Below, in pieces: positions 24,454 to 32,502 of a stretch of DNA of 50,962 nucleotides. Every line of letters begins with the position of its first letter. Position 1 is the first letter of the stretch. A model generated the notes under the pieces. That model was not told the origin of the DNA. It saw nothing but the letters and a program-made list of their open reading frames with translations, and made no database searches. The position numbers and the translations under genes are program-made. The stretch comes from Bog-756 sp037141235 (GTDB lineage Bacteria; Actinomycetota; Acidimicrobiia; Acidimicrobiales; RAAP-2): positions 1-50,962 of the forward strand of contig JBAXCY010000002.1 in NCBI GenBank assembly GCA_037141235.1, read 5' to 3'.

Positions 24454-24560
24454 CCATTCGTATGGCATCGACCCGCGTCTGGTACCGGTGCGTTGGCGGG
24501 GCAGACTGTACCGTGCCCGGACCGTCCTGATCCGATGCCATCCACGCGAGGAGTCGCCCC

Positions 24561-25952
24561 ATGAGCACCTTCCCCTATGCCGACCGGGTGCCCGTGCACC
24601 GGACCCTCCCCGAACAGGGACTCCCACGCGACGAGGTTCTCTCTGTCCTGCGGTCGATGGCCGTCGAGGAAGACCGAACCTGGGAGACGGGCATGTGCTC
24701 GGGGACCATGTACTGCGGCGACCACGATCACTACGACTTCTTGAACGAGGCGTTTTCGCTCTTCTCCCACGTCAACGCTCTCCAGCGGGACATGTGCCCG
24801 AGCGCGACCCGGTTCGAGTCAGAGATCATCGCCATGACCCTCGATCTACTGCACGCCGAGGCCATCACCGGATCCGAGCCGGTCGGCCTGGTTTCGTCGG
24901 GGGGAACCGGCAGCATCTGCCACGCCATGCTGGCCTACCGCGACCAGGCTGGCGCAGCTGGCAACACCGCACGTCTCAACGTCATCAAGCCAGAGACGGC
25001 CCATCCCGCCTTCGACAAGGCATGCCACCTGTTCGGCATCGAACTCCGCGTTGCCCCGGTCGACCCCATCACCACCCAGGTGGACACCGAGTGGGTGGCC
25101 GGTGCGGTGGACGAGGGAACCATCGCCTTGATCGGCTCGGCCTGCAACTACGGATATGGCACGGTCGACCCCATCGAGGAACTGTCCGACATCGCCTTAG
25201 CGCGCGGGATCGGTCTCCACGTCGACGGCTGCCTCGGAGGATGGATTCTCCCCTTCGGCCAAGAGCTCGGCTACGACATTCCGCTCTTCGACTTCCGGGT
25301 CCCCGGAGTCACTTCGATCTCGGCCGACACCCATAAGTACGGCTACGCCTTGAAGGGCACCTCGGTACTCTCGTTCCGGGACAAGTCGCTGCGTAATGCC
25401 CAGTACTTCTTCAATACCGAGTGGAGCGGGGGCAAGTACTGCTCACCCGGCATGGACGGCTCCCGGTCGGGGGGCCTGCTGGCCGCCACCTGGGCCTCGA
25501 TGATCCAACTCGGCCGTGAGGGATATCGAGGGTATGCCGAGCAGATCTTCGCTACGTCGGCCACCATGCAGGCGTCGGTGCGCACCCACCCGGAGTTTCG
25601 CATCCTCGGGAACCCCACCTTCTTGTTCAGCTTCACCTCCGATGTGTTCGACATTTACCACGTCAACGACTTCATGCGTGAGCGTGGTTGGCGGTTCAAC
25701 GGCCAGCAGTACCCCAACGCCCTGCACATGGCCGTCACCCGCCCCCAGACCGCACCCGGGGTGGCTGAACAGTTCGCCACGGACCTGGCCGACGCCGTGG
25801 TCTACGCCACCGAGCACGCGGCCGATACACCCCGATCGGGTGCGGTCTACGGCGGGGTCGCCGGTGGGATGACCGACGAGGCCGACGACTTCATCCGCAT
25901 GATGATGGGCCAAATGATGGATGTCCAGCAGGCCATCCCGGACGATGCCTGA
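24561..25952 (+). CDS. PLP-dependent lyase/decarboxylase, sphingosine-1-phosphate lyase-like
   Basis: 463 aa, group II PLP decarboxylase fold. VSSGGTGSICHAMLAYRD near 113-130 is the phosphate-binding helix, LHVDGCLGGW near 218-227 has the PLP-stacking Asp, and SISADTHKYGYALKG near 253-267 holds the Schiff-base lysine. This last motif is closest to S1P lyases (which retro-aldol cleave phosphorylated sphingoid bases to an aldehyde and phosphoethanolamine) rather than to glutamate decarboxylases. A GAGGAG site precedes ATG 24561. The 3' end overlaps the FGGY kinase start by 8 bp. No membrane anchor is seen, unlike eukaryotic S1P lyase. The natural substrate is unknown. Confidence 0.82.
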   Translation: MSTFPYADRVPVHRTLPEQGLPRDEVLSVLRSMAVEEDRTWETGMCSGTMYCGDHDHYDFLNEAFSLFSHVNALQRDMCPSATRFESEIIAMTLDLLHAEAITGSEPVGLVSSGGTGSICHAMLAYRDQAGAAGNTARLNVIKPETAHPAFDKACHLFGIELRVAPVDPITTQVDTEWVAGAVDEGTIALIGSACNYGYGTVDPIEELSDIALARGIGLHVDGCLGGWILPFGQELGYDIPLFDFRVPGVTSISADTHKYGYALKGTSVLSFRDKSLRNAQYFFNTEWSGGKYCSPGMDGSRSGGLLAATWASMIQLGREGYRGYAEQIFATSATMQASVRTHPEFRILGNPTFLFSFTSDVFDIYHVNDFMRERGWRFNGQQYPNALHMAVTRPQTAPGVAEQFATDLADAVVYATEHAADTPRSGAVYGGVAGGMTDEADDFIRMMMGQMMDVQQAIPDDA

Positions 25953-27534
25953 CTTGACGGACTGGTCTGACTGGTCAGACCGATCTGACCGGTGGGTACT
26001 GGCCATCGACCTCGGCACGGGCGGTCCCAAGGTTGGGCTGGTATCGCTGACCGGAGCCATCGCCTGCGTCGAGCATCTTCCCGTCCCCACCGACCTCGGC
26101 CCCGACGGCCAGGCCACCCAGGATGCCGGGCTGTGGTGGGACCTGATCTGCGCCTCGGCCCGCCGTGCCATCGACTCGAGTGTGGTGCCCGCCGATCGGA
26201 TCGTGGCCGTGTCGTGCACCGGGCAGTGGGCCAGCACCGTCCCGGTGGACGGCGAAGGAATCCCGGTCGGCCCGTGCCAGCTTTGGTCGGACACCAGGGG
26301 CGGCCCGCACTCTCGCCAGGTCATCGCCGGGCCGGTGGCCGGCTACGCACCATTGGCCGCGTGGAAGTGGATCCGCCACAGCGGCGGCGCCCCTTCGACG
26401 TCGGGGGCCGACCCGATCGGGCACATCCTCCACCTCGAGCGCGACGAGCCCGACATCGCCCGGGCCGCCCGCTGGTACCTCGAGCCAGTCGACTACCTGA
26501 CCATGCGCTTCACCGGGGTGGCTGCGGCCACTCCGGCGTCGATGGCCGGGGCCTGGCTCACCGACAACCGGCAAAGCGATCCCCTCGAGTACGACCGAGC
26601 CCTGGTGAAGGCGGCCGGAGTCCCGCCATTCAAACTGCCGCCCCTGCGGCCCACGGCCTCAGTGGTAGGCACGGTCCGATCTGATGTGGCCGCTTCTCTC
26701 GGACTCCCTGGCGGAGTCCTGGTGATGGCTGGCACCCCTGACCTCCACTCGGCCTGCGTCGGATCAGGGGCGGTGCTCCCCTTTCAGCCCCACATCGCCA
26801 TCTCCACCACCAGCTGGATCAGCTGCCCGTTCCCCAAGAAGAAGACCGATGCCATCCGCCAGATGGCGACCGTTCCGGGGATCCTGCCCGGCCTGCGCTT
26901 GGTGGCCAACAACCAGGAGTCCGGGGGCCGGGCGCTCGAATGGGTGCGCGACTGCCTCGACGGGGATCTCCCGGTCGGCACCGCCCCCACGCCGTTCGAC
27001 GAGCTGACAGCACTGGCGGGCAGCGTATCGGCGGGCAGCGGGCGGGTCCTGTTCACCCCGTGGTTGGCCGGCGAACGCTCACCCATCGACGACCGGTTAG
27101 CCCGTGGCGGGTTCCATAATCTGTCGCTGCGAACCACCCGGGCCGATATGGTGCGCTCGGTCATGGAGGGGGTGGCACTCAACTCCCGGTGGCTGGCCCG
27201 AGCCGTCGAGCGGTTCGTGGGCAAGCCGCTGACCCCGTACCGGGCCATCGGAGGTGGCGCCTCGTCTGCGTTGTGGTGCTCGATCTACGCCAGTGTGCTG
27301 GACCGGCCGGTCGAACAGGTGGCGGACCCGATGCTGGCCAATCTGCGAGGAGCGGCCCTCATCGCCGGCCTCACCCTGGGGGCGATCACCCCCGACGAGC
27401 TGGCCACCCTGGTGCCAGTATCTGCAACCCATCGCCCAGACCCCGACGATGTGGCCGTCTACGACCAGCTGTTCGCCGAGTTCCCGGCTCTCTATAAGGC
27501 CCAGCGCCGGATATTCGCTCGCTTGGCGAAGTAA
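25945..27534 (+). CDS. FGGY-family carbohydrate kinase
   Basis: 529 aa. The N-terminal ATPase fold has AIDLGTGGPKVGLV near 19-32. SCTGQWASTVPVD near 90-102 and LWSDTRGG near 111-118 are xylulokinase-like. AGTPDLHSACVGSG near 257-270 carries the likely catalytic Asp, and IGGGASSALWCSIYA near 433-447 is the second FGGY signature region. It phosphorylates a sugar or polyol with ATP; the substrate is not determined. The start (25945) overlaps the end of the PLP lyase, implying coupled translation and a joint pathway. The first 14 residues are a low-complexity Trp/Ser/Asp repeat (DWSDWSDRSDR) encoded over a DNA palindrome at 25964-25981. Confidence 0.87.
   Translation: MPDLTDWSDWSDRSDRWVLAIDLGTGGPKVGLVSLTGAIACVEHLPVPTDLGPDGQATQDAGLWWDLICASARRAIDSSVVPADRIVAVSCTGQWASTVPVDGEGIPVGPCQLWSDTRGGPHSRQVIAGPVAGYAPLAAWKWIRHSGGAPSTSGADPIGHILHLERDEPDIARAARWYLEPVDYLTMRFTGVAAATPASMAGAWLTDNRQSDPLEYDRALVKAAGVPPFKLPPLRPTASVVGTVRSDVAASLGLPGGVLVMAGTPDLHSACVGSGAVLPFQPHIAISTTSWISCPFPKKKTDAIRQMATVPGILPGLRLVANNQESGGRALEWVRDCLDGDLPVGTAPTPFDELTALAGSVSAGSGRVLFTPWLAGERSPIDDRLARGGFHNLSLRTTRADMVRSVMEGVALNSRWLARAVERFVGKPLTPYRAIGGGASSALWCSIYASVLDRPVEQVADPMLANLRGAALIAGLTLGAITPDELATLVPVSATHRPDPDDVAVYDQLFAEFPALYKAQRRIFARLAK
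25964..25981. repeat. Perfect 8-bp inverted repeat inside kinase 5' end
   Basis: GGTCTGAC-TG-GTCAGACC forms a palindrome about 20 bp into the FGGY kinase gene and encodes part of its repeated WSD/RSD N-terminus. It could be a hairpin affecting translation or just a slippage product. Confidence 0.7.
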
Positions 27535-27582
27535 GGCGGACGCTCGAACCCCGCTGCAGTCGCGGGTTCAAGTGGTCATCGG

Positions 27583-27640
27583 GTCACTCGTCACTGAGTC
27601 ACTCGTCACTGAGTCACTCGTCACTGAGTCACTCGTCACT
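27583..27640. repeat. 15-bp tandem repeat, 3.9 copies
   Basis: Three perfect copies of GTCACTCGTCACTGA plus 13 bases of a fourth, in the gap between the convergent FGGY kinase and GGDEF-EAL genes. Confidence 0.95.
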
Positions 27641-27656
27641 GGCCTCCGAGGAGGAC

Positions 27657-29432
27657 TTACGCCGTGAGGATGGTGGATCGGGCGATCTGATCCAACGCGT
27701 GCAGGTGCGCAGGGGCCGGGCGGCCCAACAGAAAGCCTTGGGACTCGTCGCACCCGATGGCACCCACGGCCCGCAGCTCTGCCAATGTCTCGACCCCTTC
27801 GGCGATCACCGTGATGCCGAGCGAGTGGGCTAGATCGACCACCGTCTGGAGGATGGTGCCGTCGTTCCCTATGGAGCCGAGTCCAGCGACGAAGCTCCGA
27901 TCGATCTTGAGACGGTCGATAGGGAGTCCCTGGAGGTAGAGGAGCGATGAGTAGCCGGTGCCGAAGTCGTCGAGGGCCAGATGGACGCCGAGGTCACGGA
28001 CCCGCTGCATGGTGGCTCCGATCTGAATGATGTCCACTACCAGCACCGACTCGGTCACCTCCAAGATCAGTCGGTCCGCAGCCAGCCCCGAGCCCTCCAG
28101 CGCATCCTCGACGTCGTCGACGAAACCGGAGTCTTGGAGTTGGCGAGCCGAGACGTTGACCGACATGGTGAGGTCGGGGAATCCCTGGGCCTGCCAGTCG
28201 CGGCACTGGAACGCAGCTTCCTCCAGGACCCAGCGGCCGACCGGCACGATCTGTCGGCTCTGCTCGAGCAGCGGTACGAACTCATCGGGCGCGATCGCCC
28301 CGAACTCGGGGTGCGTCCACCGCAGAAGTGCCTCCATGCCGACCAGTGCGGCGGGACGACCCCCGGCCATCCGGAAGATCGGCTGATAGTCGAGTGTCAA
28401 CTCACCGTTGGCATGAGCCACCCGAAGTTCGTTGGCCACCAGTCCATCGCGTCGCGAATCCTCGCCCGTCGACGGCGCATACATCTCGAAGTGGGCGGGC
28501 CCGCTGCGCCTGGCCTGATGCATGGCGGCATCGGCCCGGGCCAGGCATACCTCAGGGTCGGCTTCGGCGGGGATGGTCGTGATCCCGATGCTTACTGAGG
28601 CGTGCAACTCGACCTCGCCGACCGCGATGGGGGCCCGCATGGTCTGGTGGATCCGTTCGGCTAGCGACTGGGCAGCCGCCATGGGCTCGTCCAGATCCTC
28701 GGCCAAGATGACGAACCCGTCACCACTGAGCCGAGCCACGGTGTCCGACGCACGGACCAGTTCCAGCAGGCGCTCGGCCAAGACGATGAGCACACCATCT
28801 CCAGCCGCATGACCGAATCGGTCGTTGACCGCCGTGAAGTTGTCGAGGTCCAAGGAGAGGAGCATCGGGCTACTGGCCGTGCGGTTGGCGCTGTGGGCAG
28901 CCCGGCGCAGTCGGTCAGACAGCAGGACTCGGTTGGGAAGGCCGGTCAGATCGTCGTAGAGGGCCTGCTTGGACAGGTTGACCTGTTCTTGACTGAGCCG
29001 CTCGCGCAGGGCGTTGCGGGTGTCGTCGAAGGCCCGCACGGTGCGCACCAGACCGCTGTCACAGCTGAGACGCACCACCCGTGATGCCATCTCGATCACC
29101 TCGAGGGAGACATCGAAGCGCGCCCCCTCCTCGTGGATGGCTGTCGTGCACAGATCGCGCCAACGCAGGTAGCCCTGCACGGCTATGGCCAGATCGACCT
29201 CCATCAGGACCACCCTCTGCCCCTGGCGGGACAGTGCCAGTTCTTCTTCGAGGTCGGCGGCGCGACCAGTGGCCACCCACCGACCGATCAACTCAGTGGC
29301 CAGTCGGGCCGAGGCAAATGCCTCCCGGCTGAGGAAGCCAGGAAATATCGACGCCACTTCGGTTCCGATGGCATCGGCGCGGCCCGCCAGCGCGGCGCCG
29401 AGCGCTACCCGGTCCGACCCCACCAGGGTCAT
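27657..29432 (-). CDS. c-di-GMP phosphodiesterase with degenerate GGDEF (GGDEF-EAL)
   Basis: 591 aa from ATG 29432, which has GGGAG upstream; a TTG at 29513 would add 27 residues. The N-terminal 140 or so residues are helical and without membrane segments, possibly a sensor. The GGDEF domain begins near DDLTGLPNR (161-169), but its signature is SGDGF (236-240), so cyclase activity is probably lost. The EAL domain looks intact: MEALLRW (EAL 367-369), NVSARQL, LEVTES, DDFGTGYSS (488-496), KIDRSF, IAEGVET and ESQGFLLGRP. It is predicted to hydrolyse c-di-GMP to pGpG in the cytoplasm, with the GGDEF part perhaps a GTP sensor. Divergent from the quinone oxidoreductase. Confidence 0.9.
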   Translation of the reverse strand: MTLVGSDRVALGAALAGRADAIGTEVASIFPGFLSREAFASARLATELIGRWVATGRAADLEEELALSRQGQRVVLMEVDLAIAVQGYLRWRDLCTTAIHEEGARFDVSLEVIEMASRVVRLSCDSGLVRTVRAFDDTRNALRERLSQEQVNLSKQALYDDLTGLPNRVLLSDRLRRAAHSANRTASSPMLLSLDLDNFTAVNDRFGHAAGDGVLIVLAERLLELVRASDTVARLSGDGFVILAEDLDEPMAAAQSLAERIHQTMRAPIAVGEVELHASVSIGITTIPAEADPEVCLARADAAMHQARRSGPAHFEMYAPSTGEDSRRDGLVANELRVAHANGELTLDYQPIFRMAGGRPAALVGMEALLRWTHPEFGAIAPDEFVPLLEQSRQIVPVGRWVLEEAAFQCRDWQAQGFPDLTMSVNVSARQLQDSGFVDDVEDALEGSGLAADRLILEVTESVLVVDIIQIGATMQRVRDLGVHLALDDFGTGYSSLLYLQGLPIDRLKIDRSFVAGLGSIGNDGTILQTVVDLAHSLGITVIAEGVETLAELRAVGAIGCDESQGFLLGRPAPAHLHALDQIARSTILTA

Positions 29433-29604
29433 GACGGAGCGTGCTCCCGGCGAGAACGTTCGGATGTGGGGATACGTGTCATCTGCTGGAACTATCGACA
29501 ACAACGGTTGCAAACTTGACCACCGCCCACCGGTCCGTCAGGTAAAGGCGAACTGGCCCCGCCGTTGTGCCTAGGGTGGGCGACCGGCCGATCGAAGGAG
29601 AATC

Positions 29605-30573
29605 ATGAAGGCAGCGGTGTACTACGAAACAGGCGGGCCCGACGTGTTCCGCTATGAAGACGTCGCCGATCCGGCGTGCGGACCCGGTGAGGTCCTGATC
29701 CGGGTCGAGGCCATCAGCATCGAGGGCGGCGATACCTTGAACCGGCTCGGCGGCGAGCTGTCGGGGATGCCCCACATCGTGGGCTACCAATGTGCCGGCG
29801 TGATCGTCGAGGTCGGGGATGGCATCGACGACTTGGTCGAAGGCGACCGGGTGGTCACCGTGGGCACTGATGGGTCCCACGCCGAGCTGCGGGTGGCTGG
29901 GCGGGCATTCTGCTGGAAGATTCCGGAGGGGGTGGCGACCGAAGACGGAGCGTGCGTGCCCGTCGCCTTCGGGACAGCAGATGACTGCCTCTTCGAGTTC
30001 GGCCAGCTCACTGCCGGTGAGACCGTCCTCATCCATGCCGGGGCCAGCGGTGTGGGCATCGCCGCCATCCAGTTGGCCAAGCGGGCCGGGGCCCGCGTGA
30101 TGGCCACCGCCTCGTCGCCCGACCGGCTCGAGCGGCTCAACGACCTCGGCCTCGACTACGGGATCAACTACACCCAGACCGACTTCGTCGAAGCGGCGCG
30201 GACGTGGACCGACGGTCGGGGGGCCGACGTCATCGTCGACTCGGTGGGCGGGTCCAACCTGCAGAAGAGCCTGCACGCCTTGGCCTACCGAGGGCGGTGC
30301 GTGACGTTCGGCGATGCCGGCCGAGAAGCGCCGTCGACGCTCGATATCTCCACCATGCGGGGTAACAACCAGACACTGGTCGGCTACTTCTTGGGTGCCG
30401 AGCTCTTCTTGGGGACGCGCGCCCACGCCATGATCGCCGGCCACCTCGACGACATCGCCGCCGGCCAGCTGCAGGTCGTCATCGACAGCCGGTTCCCCCT
30501 CGAACAGGCCGGCGAGGCCCATGCGCATATCGAAAGCCGCCGGGCCTTCGGACGGGTGCTGCTCGTTCCGTGA
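29605..30573 (+). CDS. Quinone oxidoreductase-like MDR dehydrogenase
   Basis: 322 aa. Zinc-independent medium-chain dehydrogenase (QOR/zeta-crystallin type). The GroES-like half includes PHIVGYQCAGVIVEVG near 56-71, and the Rossmann half has HAGASGVGIAAIQLAK near 146-161 (the family's AxxGxxG NADPH motif). The zinc ligands of alcohol dehydrogenases are absent. It reduces quinones or enones with NADPH; the substrate is unknown. AAGGAG lies before the ATG. The stop overlaps the GTG of the following acetyltransferase as GTGA, so the two genes form a coupled pair. Confidence 0.9.
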   Translation: MKAAVYYETGGPDVFRYEDVADPACGPGEVLIRVEAISIEGGDTLNRLGGELSGMPHIVGYQCAGVIVEVGDGIDDLVEGDRVVTVGTDGSHAELRVAGRAFCWKIPEGVATEDGACVPVAFGTADDCLFEFGQLTAGETVLIHAGASGVGIAAIQLAKRAGARVMATASSPDRLERLNDLGLDYGINYTQTDFVEAARTWTDGRGADVIVDSVGGSNLQKSLHALAYRGRCVTFGDAGREAPSTLDISTMRGNNQTLVGYFLGAELFLGTRAHAMIAGHLDDIAAGQLQVVIDSRFPLEQAGEAHAHIESRRAFGRVLLVP

Positions 30574-31049
30574 TCATCCGCCCGGCCACAATCGGCGACG
30601 TACCGACACTGGTCGGACTCATCGGTGACCTCGCCACCTACGAACGCGAGCCCGATGCTGTCGAAGTCGACGACGTCATGTTGGCCGGGGTGCTCTTTGC
30701 CGAGGCTCCCGTGGCGTTCGCCACCGTGGCGGCCGAGGGTGAGGAGATCCTGGGCATGACCATTCACTTCCTCAACTTCTCGACCTGGACCGGTCGGGTC
30801 GGGATCTTCCTCGAAGACTTCTACGTGCGCCCCGAATACCGGGGCAAAGGTGTGGGCCGGGCGCTCATGGTGGAGCTGGCCCGCACCGCCCGGGATCGCG
30901 GCTACTCCCGGATCGACTGGTCGGTGCTCGATTGGAACGAACTCGCCCTCGGCTTCTACCGGTCTATCGGAGCCCGACCCATGACCGGTTGGACCGGCTA
31001 CCGCCTCGACGGGGATGCCTTGGCCGCCTTCGGCCGCATCCAGGACTGA
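30570..31049 (+). CDS. GNAT-family N-acetyltransferase
   Basis: 159 aa from GTG 30570, overlapping the previous stop. A single GNAT domain: IIRPATIGDVPTLVGLI at the start, FLEDFYVRPEYRGKGVGRAL near 80-99 containing the acetyl-CoA pyrophosphate loop (RGKGVG), then DWNELALGFYRSIGARP near 125-141. The IFLEDFYV plus WNxxAxxFY pattern is closest to the diamine/spermidine acetyltransferase (SSAT-like) branch. The acceptor is not known. Translationally coupled to the quinone oxidoreductase. Confidence 0.88.
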   Translation: MIIRPATIGDVPTLVGLIGDLATYEREPDAVEVDDVMLAGVLFAEAPVAFATVAAEGEEILGMTIHFLNFSTWTGRVGIFLEDFYVRPEYRGKGVGRALMVELARTARDRGYSRIDWSVLDWNELALGFYRSIGARPMTGWTGYRLDGDALAAFGRIQD

Positions 31050-31079
31050 ACCGACCCGTAGAGACGTAGGAGTACGTCA

Positions 31080-31109
31080 ATGTACAGAGATGTACGGAGA
31101 TATACAGAT
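31080..31109. repeat. 10-bp tandem repeat upstream of decayed TA pair
   Basis: ATGTACAGAG, ATGTACGGAG and ATATACAGAT follow one another without gaps directly in front of the antitoxin relic start (31108). The repeats could be the remains of an autoregulatory operator. Confidence 0.6.
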
Positions 31110-31421
31110 GGCGCGAACGATGAGCATCAGCGAAGCCCGAGCGGACCGAGCAGCTGGTCGAGGATGTACGGGCCAGCCGGTCCGATCGCTGAAGTAGCCG
31201 CTGGGGATGCATTCGATGCCGATGTCTTGATCTATGCCGCTGCTCCGGACCACGAGTTGGCGACGGCCTTCGGTGCGACCTACGGCCTGCGTGCGGCTGA
31301 TGCCATCCACCTCGCCACTGCAGTGAACGCTGGAGCAGGGCGATTCATCACCAACAACAGGGCGGACTTCTCCAAGTTCATTGCAGAGATCGCCGTCACC
31401 TATCCCGAGGATCTCATCTAG
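31108..31421 (+). pseudogene. Decayed Phd/VapB antitoxin - PIN toxin module
   Basis: The antitoxin starts MARTMSISEARAD at 31108, a typical Phd/YefM-like beginning. The continuation EQLVEDVRASRSDR is in a different frame (31148-31192, ending TGA), so a frameshift has broken it. The PIN toxin follows in one frame to 31421. Its N-terminal strand AFDADVLIYAAAPDHEL, with the first catalytic Asp, is joined directly to the C-terminal LRAADAIHLATAVNAGAGRF and FITNNRADF. About 60 central residues expected in a PIN domain are missing. The toxin would have been an Mg-dependent RNase; both parts now look inactive. The C-terminal PIN half is still intact enough to recognise, so decay may be recent. Confidence 0.75.
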
Positions 31422-31537
31422 TCCTGGGCACGCCGCGGGCTCGGTCCCGGTGTCCTACGGTTGACCCAGGAGCGCCGCAATGGGTGCAACCCACCCTGGC
31501 CTCTCCCCCGCGTCGACCACGGTCAACCCTCGGGCGT

Positions 31538-32359
31538 TCAGATGGTGAACGACATATTGGCCACCAATCGGCCGCCGAGCTCTCGGTCACCGGTGAAGGT
31601 CACCCCGTCGGCCGGGTCGATCCCCGCGTCGTGGCGGCCACCGGTCAGCCGCAGGTAGTGCATGGCCGACAGTTCGATCCCGACGGTGGGATCGCCGTCC
31701 AACTCGGCTACCACCGAGGCTCGTCCGTCCACGCTGACCAGATAGGTGCGCGCTACTGGGCCGGTCAGTTCGATCCGCACCCGGGAGCCGTCCGGCATGC
31801 CGGCCCGCCGGCCGACGATGTAGCCAAGTCCGGTGGCCACCTCGTCGAGGGACGAGGCCAGGTCAGCCGCGGTGGCGCGGGGCTCCATGCCGAGCGCCAT
31901 GCGGATGTCCTGTTCGTGCAGGTAGCAGTCGTAGTGGCGGATGCGCATGAATCGTCCGTAGGTCTCGTCACGGCCCGCCGGCGTCCACGACGGGGCGTCG
32001 AACTCCTCCTGGGTCATGGCGTCCAAGATGGCCAGACGGCGTGCCGTCACCTCCAACAGTCGGGCCACCATGTCGGAGCCGGTCATGGTCCGCATGGCCT
32101 CGACCCACACTTCGTTGGCCTCGGCGATCGGATTCTGCATATGCGTCAACTCCGACAGGTCGACCGTCGGAGCTGGCTCACCCAGCAGCATGGCCTCGGC
32201 CCCGATGACGTGGCTGAGGACGTCACGGACGGTCCACCCGGGCAGACAGGTGGCCGTGTCCCACTGTTCGTCCGTGAGCGTGGAGCAGACCTCTACGAGC
32301 ACCGCATATTCGTGGCGCAGCAGGTCAACAATGGCTTCTTTGTCCACGATGGTCGGCAC
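31538..32359 (-). CDS. Mycothiol-dependent maleylpyruvate isomerase-family protein
   Basis: 273 aa. DinB/MDMPI fold: LPGWTVRDVLSHVIGAE near 39-55 with metal-ligand His50, then RHYDCYLHEQDIRMAL near 140-155 with the second His/Glu set, and a C-terminal SCP-like domain from about 190. The family uses mycothiol as cofactor for isomerisation or S-transfer. This is one of the signs that the organism makes mycothiol. The start is GTG 32359, set by TACGGT exactly six bases upstream. Its specific substrate is unknown; most such proteins are annotated as general MSH-S-transferases. Confidence 0.85.
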   Translation of the reverse strand: MPTIVDKEAIVDLLRHEYAVLVEVCSTLTDEQWDTATCLPGWTVRDVLSHVIGAEAMLLGEPAPTVDLSELTHMQNPIAEANEVWVEAMRTMTGSDMVARLLEVTARRLAILDAMTQEEFDAPSWTPAGRDETYGRFMRIRHYDCYLHEQDIRMALGMEPRATAADLASSLDEVATGLGYIVGRRAGMPDGSRVRIELTGPVARTYLVSVDGRASVVAELDGDPTVGIELSAMHYLRLTGGRHDAGIDPADGVTFTGDRELGGRLVANMSFTI

Positions 32360-32365
32360 AGCCCA

Positions 32366-32371
32366 ACCGTA
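32366..32371 (-). promoter_or_regulatory. Leaderless -10 element for MDMPI-family gene
   Basis: TACGGT on the minus strand, then six bases, then GTG 32359. Confidence 0.6.
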
Positions 32372-32430
32372 GCGGGGCCTCGGGCTGCGGCGGAACGAGT
32401 CCCCAGGCGTGTCCGATGGGTGATTTCACA

Positions 32431-32489
32431 AAAAGGGTTATCCAGTGGAGTGCAGTACCCACACCCCCTTGCCACTGAGGGTGTGAGAA
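32431..32489 (+). repeat. 59-bp inverted repeat, left copy
   Basis: Starts AAAAGGGTTATCC and ends GGGTGTGAGAA. It matches the reverse complement of 33930-33988 with mismatches only at repeat positions 8, 28, 38 and 43. It ends 13 bp before the stop codon of the ATPase gene. Confidence 0.92.
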
Positions 32490-32502
32490 CGAAGGTGTGA
32501 AA

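Noticed and set aside
27583..27640. Considered as a CRISPR array
   Set aside because: Units are directly adjacent with no unique spacers and there are no cas genes nearby.
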